Source of the DNA: Aspidiotus rigidus
Taxonomy: Eukaryota > Arthropoda > Insecta > Hemiptera > Diaspididae
Length of the DNA: 64,000 bases
Assembly (NCBI GenBank): GCA_035079385.1
Contig: JAVHKY010000053.1
Span: 4,650,001 to 4,714,000 of the forward strand
Reading direction: 5' to 3'
This document shows positions 1 through 11,086 of the stretch, in pieces. Position numbers and translations under genes: made by a program. The notes beneath the pieces were generated by a model. It did no database searches, was not told where the DNA came from, and saw nothing but the letters and a program-made list of their open reading frames with translations. Numbering within the stretch: position 1 is the stretch's first letter; every line of letters begins with the position of its first letter.

Positions 1-2073
1 CCTATGGAGGGGGGCCTCAAAACCTTCCTTAAACTTAAGGCCACCCTCAATTAAATGATCGGAGAATGCCGATTCACACAATTTACCCTTCTCCCAAGCC
101 TTTCTATGCTCAGCCACCCGAATCTGGAGCTGGCGGCCTGTCATGCCTACGGAGATACCCGAGCAATTGTTGCACGCTACACTATAAACTCCACTCCTCT
201 CGGCCACAGGAACGGGGTCTTTTAATCTTACAAGTAAACTTTTAACCGTGTTAGGATTATGAAATGCTGGCCGGAATCCAAAGGGGCGGAGGACTCGTCC
301 TAATTTCAAAGAGAACTTGCCCAGGAAAGGAATTCTAATCCACCTTTTCTACTGTCTAGGTGGTCCCTAGGGAGGGAGGTTGTGGAATCGAGGCATTTTC
401 TAGTGAGCTTCCTCTGGACCATTAGGTCAACATCCACTCTAACTTGATTAACCCTGGCCAGGTGCTTAATAGTCACAAGTTCCTTTTGAAAAGCCGCCTG
501 ACTCAAAGGTATTTGAGTCAGTCGATGAATTAGGCTATTGAAAGCCGCAATCTTATGGGCAGTAGGACAAAAGGACGAACCGTGGATAACGATATCGGTC
601 GACGTTTGCTTTCTATAGATACCAAAATCATGGATGCCATCATTAATAGAGATGGACAAATCCAAAAAGTTTATTGATAAGCCACCGACTTCCAATGTGA
701 ATTTTATGGAAGGGTATTGGCTATTTAAATAATTGAGGAACTCACTCAGGAGTTCCACAGGACCGGTCCACGCACATAATACGTCGTCCACGTACCTATG
801 CCAGTAGTGGACGTGACTCAAGAACACCTGGCCAGAGGAAAATGAATCATTTTCGAATTTCGACATAAATACCTCCGAAATGAGCGAACCTAAGGGGGAG
901 CCAATGGGAATCCCCACTTCTTCGGGGAACTCAAAAAATTTCTCATCAAACTTACAAAAATTAGGGGACCAGCAGATATTTAGAAGGCTGAAGAATTCCG
1001 CAAATTCTTCGTGAGGAACGTTAGCTTGAACTAGAAACTCGCCCATGTGTTGCATGGCTACGGCGTTTGGAATGTGAGAAAATAAACCTACAACATCAAA
1101 AGAACATAAAGTCGTTCCAGGAGGAAGACTGACGTCCTTCAACTTATCTGCAAAGAAACCGGAGTTCTTTACTGAATAATATGTAGAGTTTACCTCAACT
1201 CGAGACTTAAACCATCGATCGATGTATTTAGCTAAGATAGAAGTAGGTGACGAAACGAATGATACAACTGGCCGCATTGGGATATCTTTTTTGTGAACTT
1301 TCGGCAACCCATAAAGGAGGGGAGGAACCGGATTGGGTTCCAAGATGGTCTTTTTAGTCAAGGGGCTTTTGATTATTCACGAGATTCCTCACTTCTTTGA
1401 TAAAATTTGGAAAATTGAAAGATGCATTTTCTTGGGCACCACACTGCCTGAGCACGTCATAAACTCCAGATACGTAGGAGGACTTATTCATAATTACGAC
1501 GGCATTACTTTTATCTGCCTTCGTAAGGATTAACCCCTCCTCCCTGACCTTCCTCTTTAGGCTTAGAATCGAGTCATGGCAAGCATTACTCATGAGAGGG
1601 AGGGGGGTACTGCAAATCATTTCGGCACACTTCTTCTGGATATTTACCCCAGGTCCAATTTTCACTGTGAGATCCGCCACGACGTTCGCGAGGGTCTCTT
1701 GATTTTGGAGGGGAGGTAGCCCAAACTTTAGTCCCTTCTCCAAGAGGGTCAATTCGTCTTCGTTAAACTCAACTCTACTGTAGTTGATGATACGCGGCTG
1801 AAACTGTTGGACAATTCCATCCTCAGCACAATCTTTTTTCTCAGCCGAGGCTTTTGCACTGAGGAGGGAGTCAATTTTGCCATTTTCTTTTTCTTTTAAT
1901 TCCTGTTCAAAATCACGACAACCTTCATTAACGGATTTTATAAACGAATCAAACTCACCACGATGAAGGAGGGAAGCCAACCTCGAATGGACCAAAAGGT
2001 TGAGCCTTGTTGTGTGGTATGTTTTGTAAAACGCTACTCTCTTGAGTACAACCCTTTTTAATAATATGTTCAA
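1..2073 (-). pseudogene. Penelope-like element copy A (RT + GIY-YIG), frameshifted, cut by window edge
   Basis: Penelope-like retroelement, read on the minus strand. The N-terminal frame (2073 to 1354) carries the family's conserved block ending in LILTKADKSNAVVIMNKSSY. A one-base frameshift near 1355-1375 separates it from the reverse transcriptase frame (1361 to 306), which shows YGLPKVHK, motif A (CSFDVVGLF), IPIGSPLGS and the catalytic HRYVDDVLCAW. A second frameshift near 345 leads into the C-terminal endonuclease region (about 300 to 1). There the GIY-YIG motif is degraded: GISVGMTGRQ has lost the family's Tyr residues (copies C and D read GIYIGETGRQ). The 3' end lies left of the window. 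The family reverse-transcribes its own RNA at nicks made by the endonuclease. This copy cannot make an intact protein. Family assignment is firm; exact break positions are approximate. Confidence 0.93.
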
Positions 2074-2094
2074 CCATAAAATTGAGGAACGAGT

Positions 2095-2182
2095 GAACTC
2101 GTGTAAGAAGACTTTTCCATGATCGCCACGGCATTCCCTTTGTCAGCTTTCGTGACAATTAACCCAGCCTCCCTAATCCCGC
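2095..2182 (-). pseudogene. Short Penelope-like fragment abutting copy A
   Basis: The minus strand encodes REAGLIVTKADKGNAVAIM, the same conserved N-terminal-domain block that sits in the interior of copy A. It lies immediately upstream of copy A in the same orientation, so part of the element is present twice in direct order. Penelope-like elements are known for partial tandem copies. The fragment ends at about 2182, where proline-rich sequence begins. Confidence 0.7.
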
Positions 2183-2183
2183 T

Positions 2184-2531
2184 CCATCCGGTCCATTACC
2201 GATAGTGTCAGCGCCAGCACCACCGACGCAAGCACCTCAAGCTATGGCGCCACTTACTCAAGAACAACCATCAGGTCCATCATTAATGCCCACTCCATCT
2301 TCTTCTAGTCCATTACCGATAGTGTCAGCGCCATCAGGACCACCTCCATTAATAATGATGCCTGCGATGTCTGCGCCATCTGCGCCACTATTATTTCCGC
2401 AACCCCCCCATCCAATTTCTCTTCAAGTGAATTCGGATGGGTTGTTACATGTCTCCTACCCAAGCCATATGACCCAGCCACAGTACGATAGCTTGTCGGC
2501 AAGAAGCTCCGCAGAGAAGATTGTTGGATAA
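2184..2531 (+). CDS. Proline/serine-rich open frame, possible partial exon
   Basis: An open frame of about 115 codons starts at the Penelope junction and stops at a TAA at 2529-2531; the first ATG is at 2205. It is rich in Pro, Ser and Ala and contains an internal duplication (PLPIVSAP at both ends of the repeat; the same 24-25 bases recur about 112 bp apart). No conserved domain is recognised. A neighbouring frame from about 2475 runs open to a splice donor at 2575, so an indel or a missed splice site may link this segment to the exon array that follows. It could be part of a host gene or of an unrecognised transposon gag. Confidence 0.3.
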   Translation, partial: PSGPLPIVSAPAPPTQAPQAMAPLTQEQPSGPSLMPTPSSSSPLPIVSAPSGPPPLIMMPAMSAPSAPLLFPQPPHPISLQVNSDGLLHVSYPSHMTQPQYDSLSARSSAEKIVG

Positions 2532-2574
2532 CGGATTTCATCGGGCTCCTGAACAGCCTTGTACGGGCGCAAAC

Positions 2575-3001
2575 GTGAGTATTGTGTCTCGTCCCTTCTT
2601 CTGTGTATTTGCATATATTATATTTTCTAATCCTATATGGTCTTCTTCCACTCTAGGGCTCAGGTACAGTCAATGATGATCCGGTCAATACCGCCGATCC
2701 CGTAGTAGTCCGGCCTCGTATGGGCGCAAACGTGAGTATTGTGTCTCGCCCCTTCTTCTGCATATATTATATTTTTTAATCCTATATGGTCTTCTTCCAC
2801 TCTAAGGCTCAGGTACAGTCAATGATGATCCGGTCAATACCGCCGATTTCGATGATGACGTGAGTAGGAGTCTCGGCCCCTTCTTCTGTGTATTTGCATA
2901 TATTATATTTTCTAATCCTATATGGTCTTCTTCCACTCTAGGGCTCAGGTACAGTCAATGATGATCCGGTCAATACCGCCGATTTCGATGATGACGTGAG
3001 T
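2575..3001 (+). repeat. Tandem exon-intron array (three copies of a small acidic exon)
   Basis: A unit of 136-149 bp is repeated three times. Each unit has an intron starting GTGAGT, a pyrimidine-rich end (CTTCTTCCACTCTAG) and a short exon. Exons are 2657-2731 (75 nt), 2806-2859 (54 nt) and 2942-2995 (54 nt). All are multiples of three and open in phase 0. The 54-nt exon reads GSGTVNDDPVNTADFDDD. The 75-nt exon shares the first part and ends in RPRMGAN, echoing the upstream exon end CTGAN. Introns are about 82, 74 and 82 nt. In the middle unit the acceptor is TCTAA-GG instead of TCTAG-GG. A shift of the AG by one base would break the frame, or the exon would be skipped. The parent protein is unknown. 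Confidence 0.6.
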
Positions 3002-3020
3002 AGGAGTCTCGGCCCCTTCT

Positions 3021-5519
3021 TCTTATCGTGCGGTCCTTTGCATCTTCTTTCGTGTTACTCTTTTGAGTATCCTCGTCATTATGGATGACCGTAATTTCAA
3101 ACAAAAACGTATCGATTCTAAAAATATCTATTAGGAACGGCGAACATTGATAAAACCAAAGGTTTGCTTGATGACGTCATGGGGTCTGAAAAAAATGTTG
3201 AGTGTCGAGAGACTAAGGAGAAGGGAAGGTAACATTTTTTATGCTAGTTTTACCATTGCGTAGCCCATCACATAGTCTACTGAGCTCAGTCTAGTGGAGC
3301 GAATGAGGCAGTTAGCTAGTTAGCCAACATACAGTATACACAAGCCCCCGCCCCTTTTAAGGACTCGAAAAAATTCTGAACGCTGAGCCAATATACAACC
3401 TCTTAGATCTTACTAGTCTATAGATACTGAGTCAAGGAGCTTCCATGAGCACACAAACTGAGCAAGAATTTCAACCGTCCGATGAATTGGTAGATGTGGC
3501 TTTAACCTACTTCAGGGAAATGAAAAAATTTCGAGTTCTGAGTCAATATGCAACCTAGTATGCGAGGAATTGAGGATATTCTCGTGATTTTCAATTCAGC
3601 GGTGCAGATCCAACGTCTTCACATTCCTGGTTTCAAATATTACTAGAGACGACGCGACGGGTTCACGGAATGGGTTTTTAATTGACGGAATGACTAGAGT
3701 CAATCGTAGATCATGGTACAGAGAGAGTGCCTGGGTGGAGCAAAAGCAGAGAAGCTTGTGTGCTCTGTGAAAAATCAATCGCTTATAATTCTGAGGCAAT
3801 ATATTACAGTTCTATTCAGAAATAGAAACTAAGCAGCGTGCAATCCTCCAAAATAAGACGAGAAGACAAAAGCTCTCGAGTAAAGAGCGAAGATATAACA
3901 ATCTCTAATTCGGTAGCCGTTGATGAAGATCAGGTGTCTAATTTAAGTACACGCTTATTAGCATTTGGTGTCAATTATATACCTATATCAGAATACCGAA
4001 CGAAACCTCCTCGGTATACTAATTAACATTTTGAAAAAATTTAAATCAAGATTAACCATCAGACCGCCCAAAGAAAGATAACAATTACCAAATTATTGAT
4101 GAAGCGTTGAGCGCAATCACGCCGACAATCGAAAGGGGTAATTAATTGCCGGATTTTAGCTCGTCCAGCGTATAATTTGTAGGGAGCGAAGGCGGATGCT
4201 CTACGATCTTGTTACTGCTGCCACAATGTTGTTGCTGTTGTTTTATTCTTCTTCGACACTATTTAGAACCAATAAAACCGTATAATAATGAGAGAAAAGT
4301 GAATTAAGTATTTCTTCTCGTATAACGAAACACACACACATACAGGGCGTAGAAAAAGAAGCGTGCGCTGATGGAGATGTATAAGAAAAATAAAAGAAAC
4401 GAGTGGAAAAGAATGCCGGTGATACATCAGTAGAATGAAATATTAAAGACAAGAATACATTATAAATTACTTCGAAAAGAAAAAGCGCAAGTATACGGCT
4501 CTCCAGGCTCACCAGGTGCATTTCGACTTGGATAAGTTAATATTTGGTCAGAATTATTATCTTCATATTAAAAGTACGTTCCCCCCCCCCCCATTCTTTC
4601 TGAGGTCCTCTCCATCTTCTACAACTCTTACGAGAATGTATATTATAGTCGTATAATTCAAGTGTAGAACATACCTAACGAAAGGAAGACAAAAAAAAAA
4701 ACTGCTTTAAAACAATAAAACATGTCACTTAAAAATGTTTAGACGTGTTTTTTGATTATATTAGTTGTAGCGTCCAGAGGTTAAAAATGTTTATTTGTCC
4801 CCCAAGTAGATTATAAAGATACTGTAGGTTATATCTGTATAATACAGTACAGCTTACTCATACACCGGGTCCAGAGTGGAGTTACATTAGTATGTAGGCC
4901 TACCAGAGATTATGTTTGAAGAGTTATATAGTATGGTGTAACAGGCGGCGAAGTTGAGAGATGAAATTACATTAATGGATACCAGAAAAGAAATTGAAGC
5001 AGAAACAAACAAATGGAAAAAAATGTAGTCTGTCTTCGGTTGTAGACAACGCGTATACTCTTTTAGATCTTATTGTACGATAATTAGCGCACATAATCTT
5101 GTTTATTTACTTATTGTTGTTGTTGTTTTTATCATTATTATTAAGTTCGATCACGCACTATGCACCGCCGCCATCTAATGTACCGAAATTGATTTCGTCT
5201 TTTTGTGAAACAATGTACGGTGCTACAATGTCTTTATTACAGACGACGTGATTTTGATCACGATCTATGGAGTCTTCACAGATAACATTCTTTTCCTCGT
5301 TTGTGTTTCTATTGTACGAAAACCTCGGAGGTAATTCATATACAATGCTTGAATAAATGCGTTTCTTCAGGGTGCCATGATTCCTTCTTCATAGTTAAAC
5401 TCCTCCATTACGGAGAGTTGACAATCCATATCTTGATAACTATCCTCAAATTAGTTTATTTTGAATAAGTAGTCCATCAAGTTTTCTTCGATTTTACTCT
5501 CTATACCATCGAATATTGA
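3021..5519. other. No gene recognised; AT-rich spacer
   Basis: Only short, low-quality open frames are present. Visible landmarks are one TGACGTCA palindrome at about 3172, two diverged copies of a sequence containing TTCTGA..GAGCCAATATACAACCT (about 3370 and 3530), a run of C at about 4580-4592, and A-rich runs. Nothing here supports a coding or RNA gene. Confidence 0.5.
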
Positions 5520-5619
5520 CATTGACGTAGCAAAGGGGATAAATGTCCTTTATTCTTTTTCAGCTCAAAGTCACGAGGAGAGACATTTATTCCTCTTATT
5601 ACCCTCTGCTACGCCACTG
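5520..5619. mobile_element. 100-bp hAT-type MITE
   Basis: The ends are imperfect inverted repeats of the common animal hAT/MITE type CAGTGGCGTAGC: the left end begins CATTGACGTAGCAAAGGGG and the right end finishes CCCTCTGCTACGCCACTG. Flanking 8-mers AATATTGA and AGTATCGA match at 6 of 8 positions, as expected for an old 8-bp hAT target duplication. The element is non-coding. Confidence 0.6.
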
Positions 5620-5681
5620 AGTATCGAAGCAAAATTGAAGAAGCACCAGGAAACGGGTTTAGAAAAAAATTAAAGTATTTA

Positions 5682-8440
5682 GACTGGTAAATTTTTTAGA
5701 AAAATGCCTGGCTAGAAGCATTTTGTGTAACAATTGAGTAAACGATGGTTCTTGAATGTTTTGGACCCGCTGAATACGAAAATCGTTGTCACTTTTTGAA
5801 TTGGCGCCCCGGAAGGACCTGAAAAGGAGGGGAAGGGGTAAAAAATTCAGTTTTTCTCAGTTTCTGCGGAAAGTATGCGTCTGAGGGGAAAAATACCTCA
5901 GTAAAAAAATATTCCACACAAAATTTCGTACCGGATAAGATTCTTACATTTTAGGCTAGCGCGTCAGTGTTGCCAGAGAGGAGAGCGCAAATATAATATG
6001 AACATGAAAATATGTACTTTATCATTATTCTAGCCGAACACATGTACGAGGTTTTGAGGTAATATACAGTGTACTGCTCTTGCCTCCGGAGGCGAGAGCC
6101 CCTATGCACTTGGAAAGAAAAAGTTCTCACCGGAAAAATGTGTTGTGACGTCACTTAAGTAATACATACATTCTCTGTTACTCGAGATTTTATTTTTGCA
6201 TAGCAATTTCCAAATTTCAGGTCACTCAAGATATACATTCTCTGTTTCTTGAGATTTTATTTTTGCCTGGCAAATTTTATTTCTCGGATAGTCTTCGTCA
6301 AGAGTGACCAAGATGACCAAGATAGTCTTCGAACATCAATATTGATGATAATGTATATTGTTCGATTAATACTGCACGTATTACATATTCTGTGTCACTT
6401 ATGATTTCATTTTTGCACAGCATTTTTCAAATTTCTGTACAGTCTTTAAGAAAGTTTCTTCTTCTCGATACTTCCTTAATCATAATACCTACCGTATGTA
6501 CTAATATTAAGTCTCTGGTATTCCAGATCAGAGTGGAACAAAGATGCAGATCTCTTGGTTTCCATATCTTGACATAGAAAAAATCAAGATCTCTTGAGCT
6601 CTACATCTTAATAGGAAAAGAAGCTCCAGATCTTTTGAATAAAATTGAAAAATAAATTTCCGTCACGTAACAGTCAATTAGAAAAAAAAAAACAAGAGAC
6701 CCGGATACTAAGGCGCATGGCGACTCAGTCTTGTTTTTTTTTCTCTCTCTTTCTCTTTTTTCGCGATTGCATAGGGGCTCTAGCCTTGCCACAGGCAAGA
6801 GCCCCAAAAATGAAGTTTATAGGTTTTGTTCCTCTGATGATATAGGAAGTAACCTACAAAACGTCAGGCCTTCTCTCTTTTCTGTTTTTAATCTGTGGAC
6901 GGCAGAGCCGTTAAAGTCTAATAAATATTTTTCACGGAAAGATACTCGTAAAGTACCTTTACATCAATTGATTTTGACAATGTAAATACCCAATTATATC
7001 ATTAGTGAATTGATGAGTGTGGTTATGAAAAATTACTGCTTACTTAGTGAGGTTATAGTCACATTGCAGTACCTTTGTGTTAAAATAACTTACAAAACAG
7101 AATTGGTAAGTAAGCAAACCTCCTGCGCGTCACTTTTGCTAACTGCTTACTCGGTTATTGCTTACTTACCTCTCCTGTTCTGTAATCTACTATAAAAAAT
7201 TTTTGTTACTTGACTGTAATTAGAATTTTACAATCAAAGTTTTAAGGTAGGTTGCATGTGCGTCTGTGTGTGAGAGCAAAATCTCGGGTACAATTTGTAA
7301 TTATAGTCCCACTTGTTTTTTTATGAGTACAACTTTCTCTGTAGGGTGCAATATTTCTTACAGTGTTATTTCTTCATACTTGTTTGCCTTATTCTCTAGA
7401 ACAGAACTATCTTAAGTCTAATGTCCGATAATTTATATTAAATTATCCCGTCACAAGACTAATGTAGATGGAGACTGGGAAAATATTGCAGATGTTATTT
7501 TAACATACAGGTTCAAGAGAAAAAAAAAAAAAAAAAAAAAATTCCAATTTTGGGCATTTATAAAGATAGATACTTGAAACAATTTTCTTATTGATATCCT
7601 ATTACAATAACAACGTTATTAGGTACCGGTAGTTGTTATTTACAAGGTGGGGTTACAGTCTAGAAAAAAATAGAAGCTCAATACAAACAAAATTCAGGAC
7701 AAAGGCTTTTCTGCTGAAATTTGTTCCTTGCGGGGCGAGGGGTATAGGGGTGGTGAACATTTACAGTATGTACAGACTACCACAAGGAACAAATTTCAGC
7801 AGAAAAACCTTTGTCCTGAATTTTGTTTGTAATAAAGTATAATGTTCAGAAAAATAGATTACGGAGTTTCTTGGCAATTTTTCATGATTGAAACGCATTC
7901 TAATGAAAAATAGTTATTTTATGGAAATTGCAAGCATTGTATAGCTTGAATTATTATTCTTTATAACTGGGAGCACAGGTTGAGAGTGAAAAAGGTCATA
8001 ATTGCGATAATTTTGGTATAGTTCTAAATTTCTATTCCAAATGTGTGCAGTACATTATATATCACCTCAGAACCGCGTATGTGTTTGGTTAAAATAATGA
8101 TAAAGTACGTATTTTCATGTTCATATTATATTTGCGCTCTCCTCTCTGGCAACACTGACGCGCTAGCCTAAAATGTAAGAATCTTATCCGGTACGAAATT
8201 TTGTGTGGAATATTTTTTTACTGAGGTATTTTTCCCCTCAGACGCATACTTTTCGCAGAAACTGAGAAAAACTGAATTTTTTACCCCTTCCCCTCCTTTT
8301 CAGGTCCTTCCGGGGGGCCAATTCAAAAAGTAACAACGATTTTCGTATTCAGCGGGTCCAAAACATTCAAGAACCATCGTTTACTCAATTGTTACACAAA
8401 ATGCTTCTAGCCAGGCGTTTTTCTAAGAAATTTACCAGTC
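5682..8440. mobile_element. 2.76-kb TA-flanked DNA element with 348-bp inverted termini
   Basis: The arms at 5682-6029 and 8093-8440 are near-perfect inverted copies with only a few mismatches. The outer ends read GACTGGTAAATTT and AAATTTACCAGTC, flanked by TA on both sides (5680-5681 and 8441-8442), the target preference of Tc1/mariner-like transposons. The interior has no transposase-like frame. It holds diverged direct repeats around CATTCTCTGTTTCTTGAG (6170-6450), a short inverted pair built on GAGCCCCTATGCA (about 6095) and TGCATAGGGGCTC (about 6770), an A-tract and a nested palindromic MITE. It looks like a non-autonomous long-TIR element. The superfamily is inferred from the TA flank only. 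Confidence 0.75.
7684..7829. mobile_element. 146-bp palindromic MITE nested in the long-TIR element
   Basis: Arms of about 48 bp are almost perfectly complementary (start CAAACAAAATTCAGGACAAA, end TTTGTCCTGAATTTTGTTTG) around a roughly 50-base centre, flanked by TA on both sides. A transcript would form a strong hairpin. The feature lies wholly inside the 5682-8440 element, so it inserted later or is part of that element. Confidence 0.7.
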
Positions 8441-8638
8441 TAATTTACTCGCGCTCTTTCTTTTTGTCTTTTATGTGTTCTATGTTACAATCCGATATTT
8501 TGTTTGTTTTATTTTATTGACTGACTTTTCAATCATGATTGATCAATCGCATTTACTCTTTGGACATCTGATGAGGTAATTGAAAGTTGAATTCAAAAAC
8601 ATGAATTTGAAAAGATTCATTCAAAAATTTGGGATTAT

Positions 8639-9310
8639 ATGAAAACAAGGAATATGACTAAGATCAGTATTGAAAATTTGGGATTCACCGAAAACGATTA
8701 TGTCATAAACAATGACTTTTTAGATTTAGGGGAGAAGTTAAGTGGAAAAATGACTAAATTATGCGACTCAATGGGAGATATCCATATTATTAAACATTGG
8801 GAGGGGATATTATCGGACGAGTATCTGAGTAATCAAAATGGGGCTCTATTTTATAAAATTTATGTCTTTGGATGTATGAAGGCATGCCCTATATATATAT
8901 ATTGTTGCCAAGGATGACAGGAAAAAAGAGAGGGTACAAAGTAACAACGGAGTTTGCGCGGATGTGATAATGCAAATGGGAACGGCAAGGGGATTATTTG
9001 AAATGAGGCATGTTACGACTGGAATGATATCAGTTCCAATTATCAGAAAAACGGGACAATTTGAATATGGTCTACATTGTGGAAGGTTGGGCTCGATTCA
9101 AAGAAAGAGTTTGAACGCTGATCATGATCTGTCTCCTGTGTTCAATCATAATACTACTAAGATATCACAGAGCGAAGAGTTAAGTAGTATAATAGATCAA
9201 GCTCTAGAAGTCATTTTATCATATATTGAAGAGAACGCTTGCTATTCTGAGTATAGTTGCCTCGGACATTACTTTGAGATTCCGATGATTGACCATGGAG
9301 CCCTTTTTGG
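8639..9310 (+). pseudogene. Eroded open frames of unknown family
   Basis: A 92-codon frame (8639-8917) is followed by a second frame starting at 8964 that runs into the repeat array at about 9310. Between them lie a TATATATATAT tract, which probably caused a frameshift, and a stop. In another frame the text through this gap also reads like protein (VAKDDRKKRGYKVTTEF). The amino-acid mix is not low-complexity and looks protein-like, but I do not recognise the family. Because it abuts the foldback-type array, it may be a remnant of that element's own gene or of a host gene it captured. Confidence 0.3.
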
Positions 9311-10239
9311 GTTCATTAACCCCTTATCTGGTGCTCCGAAGAGCTTTTTAAGCATTTTTTTCGGACTCAGCACAAAAGTCGACTTGAAAATCGAATTAAA
9401 ATTTGAAAGTTTGAACAATTTTCCAATTTGGGAAAAATTTTGGCTGGTTTTAGGCCCATTAACCCATTTTGGTGCTTCGAAGAACTGCTTAAGCATTTTT
9501 TTCGAACTCAGCGCAAAAGTCCACTTGAAAATCGAATTAAAATTTGAAAATTTGAACAATTTTCCAATTTGGGGAAATTTTAGCCGTTTTTGGGCCCATT
9601 AACCCATTTTGGTGCTTCGGAGAATTTTTCAAGCATTTTTTTCGGACTCAGCGCAAAATTCCACTTAAAAATCGAATTAAAGTTGGAGAGTTTGAACATT
9701 TTTCCAATTTGGGGAAATTTTGACTTTTTTGGACCCATTAACCTACGTCGGTACTTCGAAGAATTTTTTGGACATTTTTTTCGAACTCAGCGCGAAATTC
9801 CACTTGAAAATCGAATTACAATTCAAAAGTTTGAACAATTTTCCAACTTGGGGGAATTTTGACCCTTTTTGGGCCTATTAACCCATTTCGGTGCTTCTTA
9901 GGATTTTGTTACTATTTTTCTCGTTTTCCCCGTCCAAATTCACTCAAGAAACAATAATGTGATTAATAAAATTCTCGAAATTCAGCCCAATATTGTAAAT
10001 TAATTAATTTTCAAGCCCTATTTTGGGAACCCTGGCGAATTGGTGAATTTTAGGCACATTTTGGTCCATAACTCGGCTCAGAAAAGTCGTAGAGACTTCA
10101 TGTTTGGCGTAAATTAAAGATAAAATTGGGATACAAATTTCGTACATTTGAATTATACGTCTAACGTTTCGCGTTTTGGCACTACAACAAATTTAGTACA
10201 AATCCCCATTTAACTGTTAACATCATTTTGGACCACCCA
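9311..10239 (+). mobile_element. Half copy of the foldback-type element with 140-bp subrepeats
   Basis: Five diverged units begin near 9314, 9457, 9597, 9736 and 9876 (spacing 139-143 bp). Each contains CATTAACCCATTTTGGTGCT, an ACTCAGCGCAAA block and AATTTTCCAATTTGGGGAAA. They are followed by a terminal block (about 10010-10239) ending in GGACCACCC. The same units and terminal block occur in the complete element at 16221-18398. The left end is missing, so this is a truncated or solo-end copy. Open frames through it are repeat artefacts. Confidence 0.75.
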
Positions 10240-10244
10240 GAATA

Positions 10245-10390
10245 GCTCGGAGGAAGAAATTTAGTCCTCCTCCTATCATTTGTAGCCCAGAGGTAAAATT
10301 TTTTTCAAGTCCCACGTTTTGCCTTTCGGCGCCCAGCGCCCGTCATTTTTCTTCAAAATGCCCTCCGATAAAACAGGTTCCCTGTTAAAA
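10245..10390 (+). repeat. Right end of the AACAGGTTCCCTGTT repeat family
   Basis: The segment begins TAGCTCGGAGGAAGAAATTT and ends CGATAAAACAGGTTCCCTGT. Near-identical segments occur at about 45400-45500 and 49085-49235, with the same internal words (GTCCCACGTTTTGCC, CGGCGCCC, TTTTTCTTCAAAAT). The final AACAGGTTCCCTGTT (10372-10386) is an inverted repeat with a 3-base centre. Confidence 0.65.
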
Positions 10391-10568
10391 ATAGAATTAG
10401 CAGATCAGAATATAGAAACAGGAGAGAGACAGAGATTGTACAGTCTATGCAGCTCCAGATCGGAATTTTAGCATGTTGTATGCCTGTAAGACTGAAGCTC
10501 TCGTGAAAACCGTCATCGTTTTTTTCACGGTTGATGACGTCATCAGTCATCTTGACTGATTCAACACA

Positions 10569-11086
10569 TACGACGATCAAGGATCGTGTCAAGGGGGAGG
10601 GAGATGGTGGAATCAAGAATGCTCCTTGTAAGTTTCCTCCGAACCATCAGGTCAACGTCGATATTGACCCCATTGACCCCAGCCAGGTGTTTTATAATGA
10701 GTAATTCTTTCCTGAGGGCAGCTTGACTCAAAGGAATACGAGTCAGTCTGTGAACAAGGCTATTAAAAGCAGCCATCTTATGAGCAACAGGACAGAATGT
10801 CGCTCCGTGGACCAGAACATCGGTCGTAGTACTTTTCCTATAAATTCCAAACTCATGGATATCGTCTATTACAGACATCGATAAATCCAAAAAGTTGATG
10901 GAAGACACCCCTATTTCCAAAGTAAATTTTATGGAAGGGTACCAGGAATTGAGACACCTCAGAAACTCACTAAGGAGATCTGAGGGACCAGTCCACGTGC
11001 ATAGAAGGTCATCAATGTACCTGTGCCAATAGTGAATATGATCAAGTAACACCTGGTTCGAGGAAAAGAGGTCAAGTTCGAACTTG
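10569..11086 (-). pseudogene. Penelope-like element copy B, RT C-terminal fragment
   Basis: The minus-strand frame encodes the part of the Penelope reverse transcriptase from KFELDLFSS through the catalytic motif HIHYWHRYIDDLLCTW to SILDSTISLP. Corresponding blocks are in copies A, C and D. The catalytic box is YIDD here rather than YVDD. Sequence upstream of KFELD and the whole endonuclease domain are missing. Its 5' edge is fused head-on to the 3' end of a plus-strand Penelope at 11087. Confidence 0.88.

Noticed and set aside
7010..7195. 61-codon open frame in the long-TIR element
   Set aside because: Short, hydrophobic and without motif; lies in a non-coding element.
9269..9559. 96-codon minus-strand frame with internal repeat
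   Set aside because: The repeat is the 140-bp foldback subunit read in frame by chance.
10490..10560. Hammerhead-like core (CTGATGA then GAAA on the minus strand) beside Penelope copy B; also CTGATGAG at about 8568
   Set aside because: Penelope-like elements can carry hammerhead ribozymes, but here helix II and the cleavage-site context do not form by eye. The text is largely the TGACGTCA palindrome.
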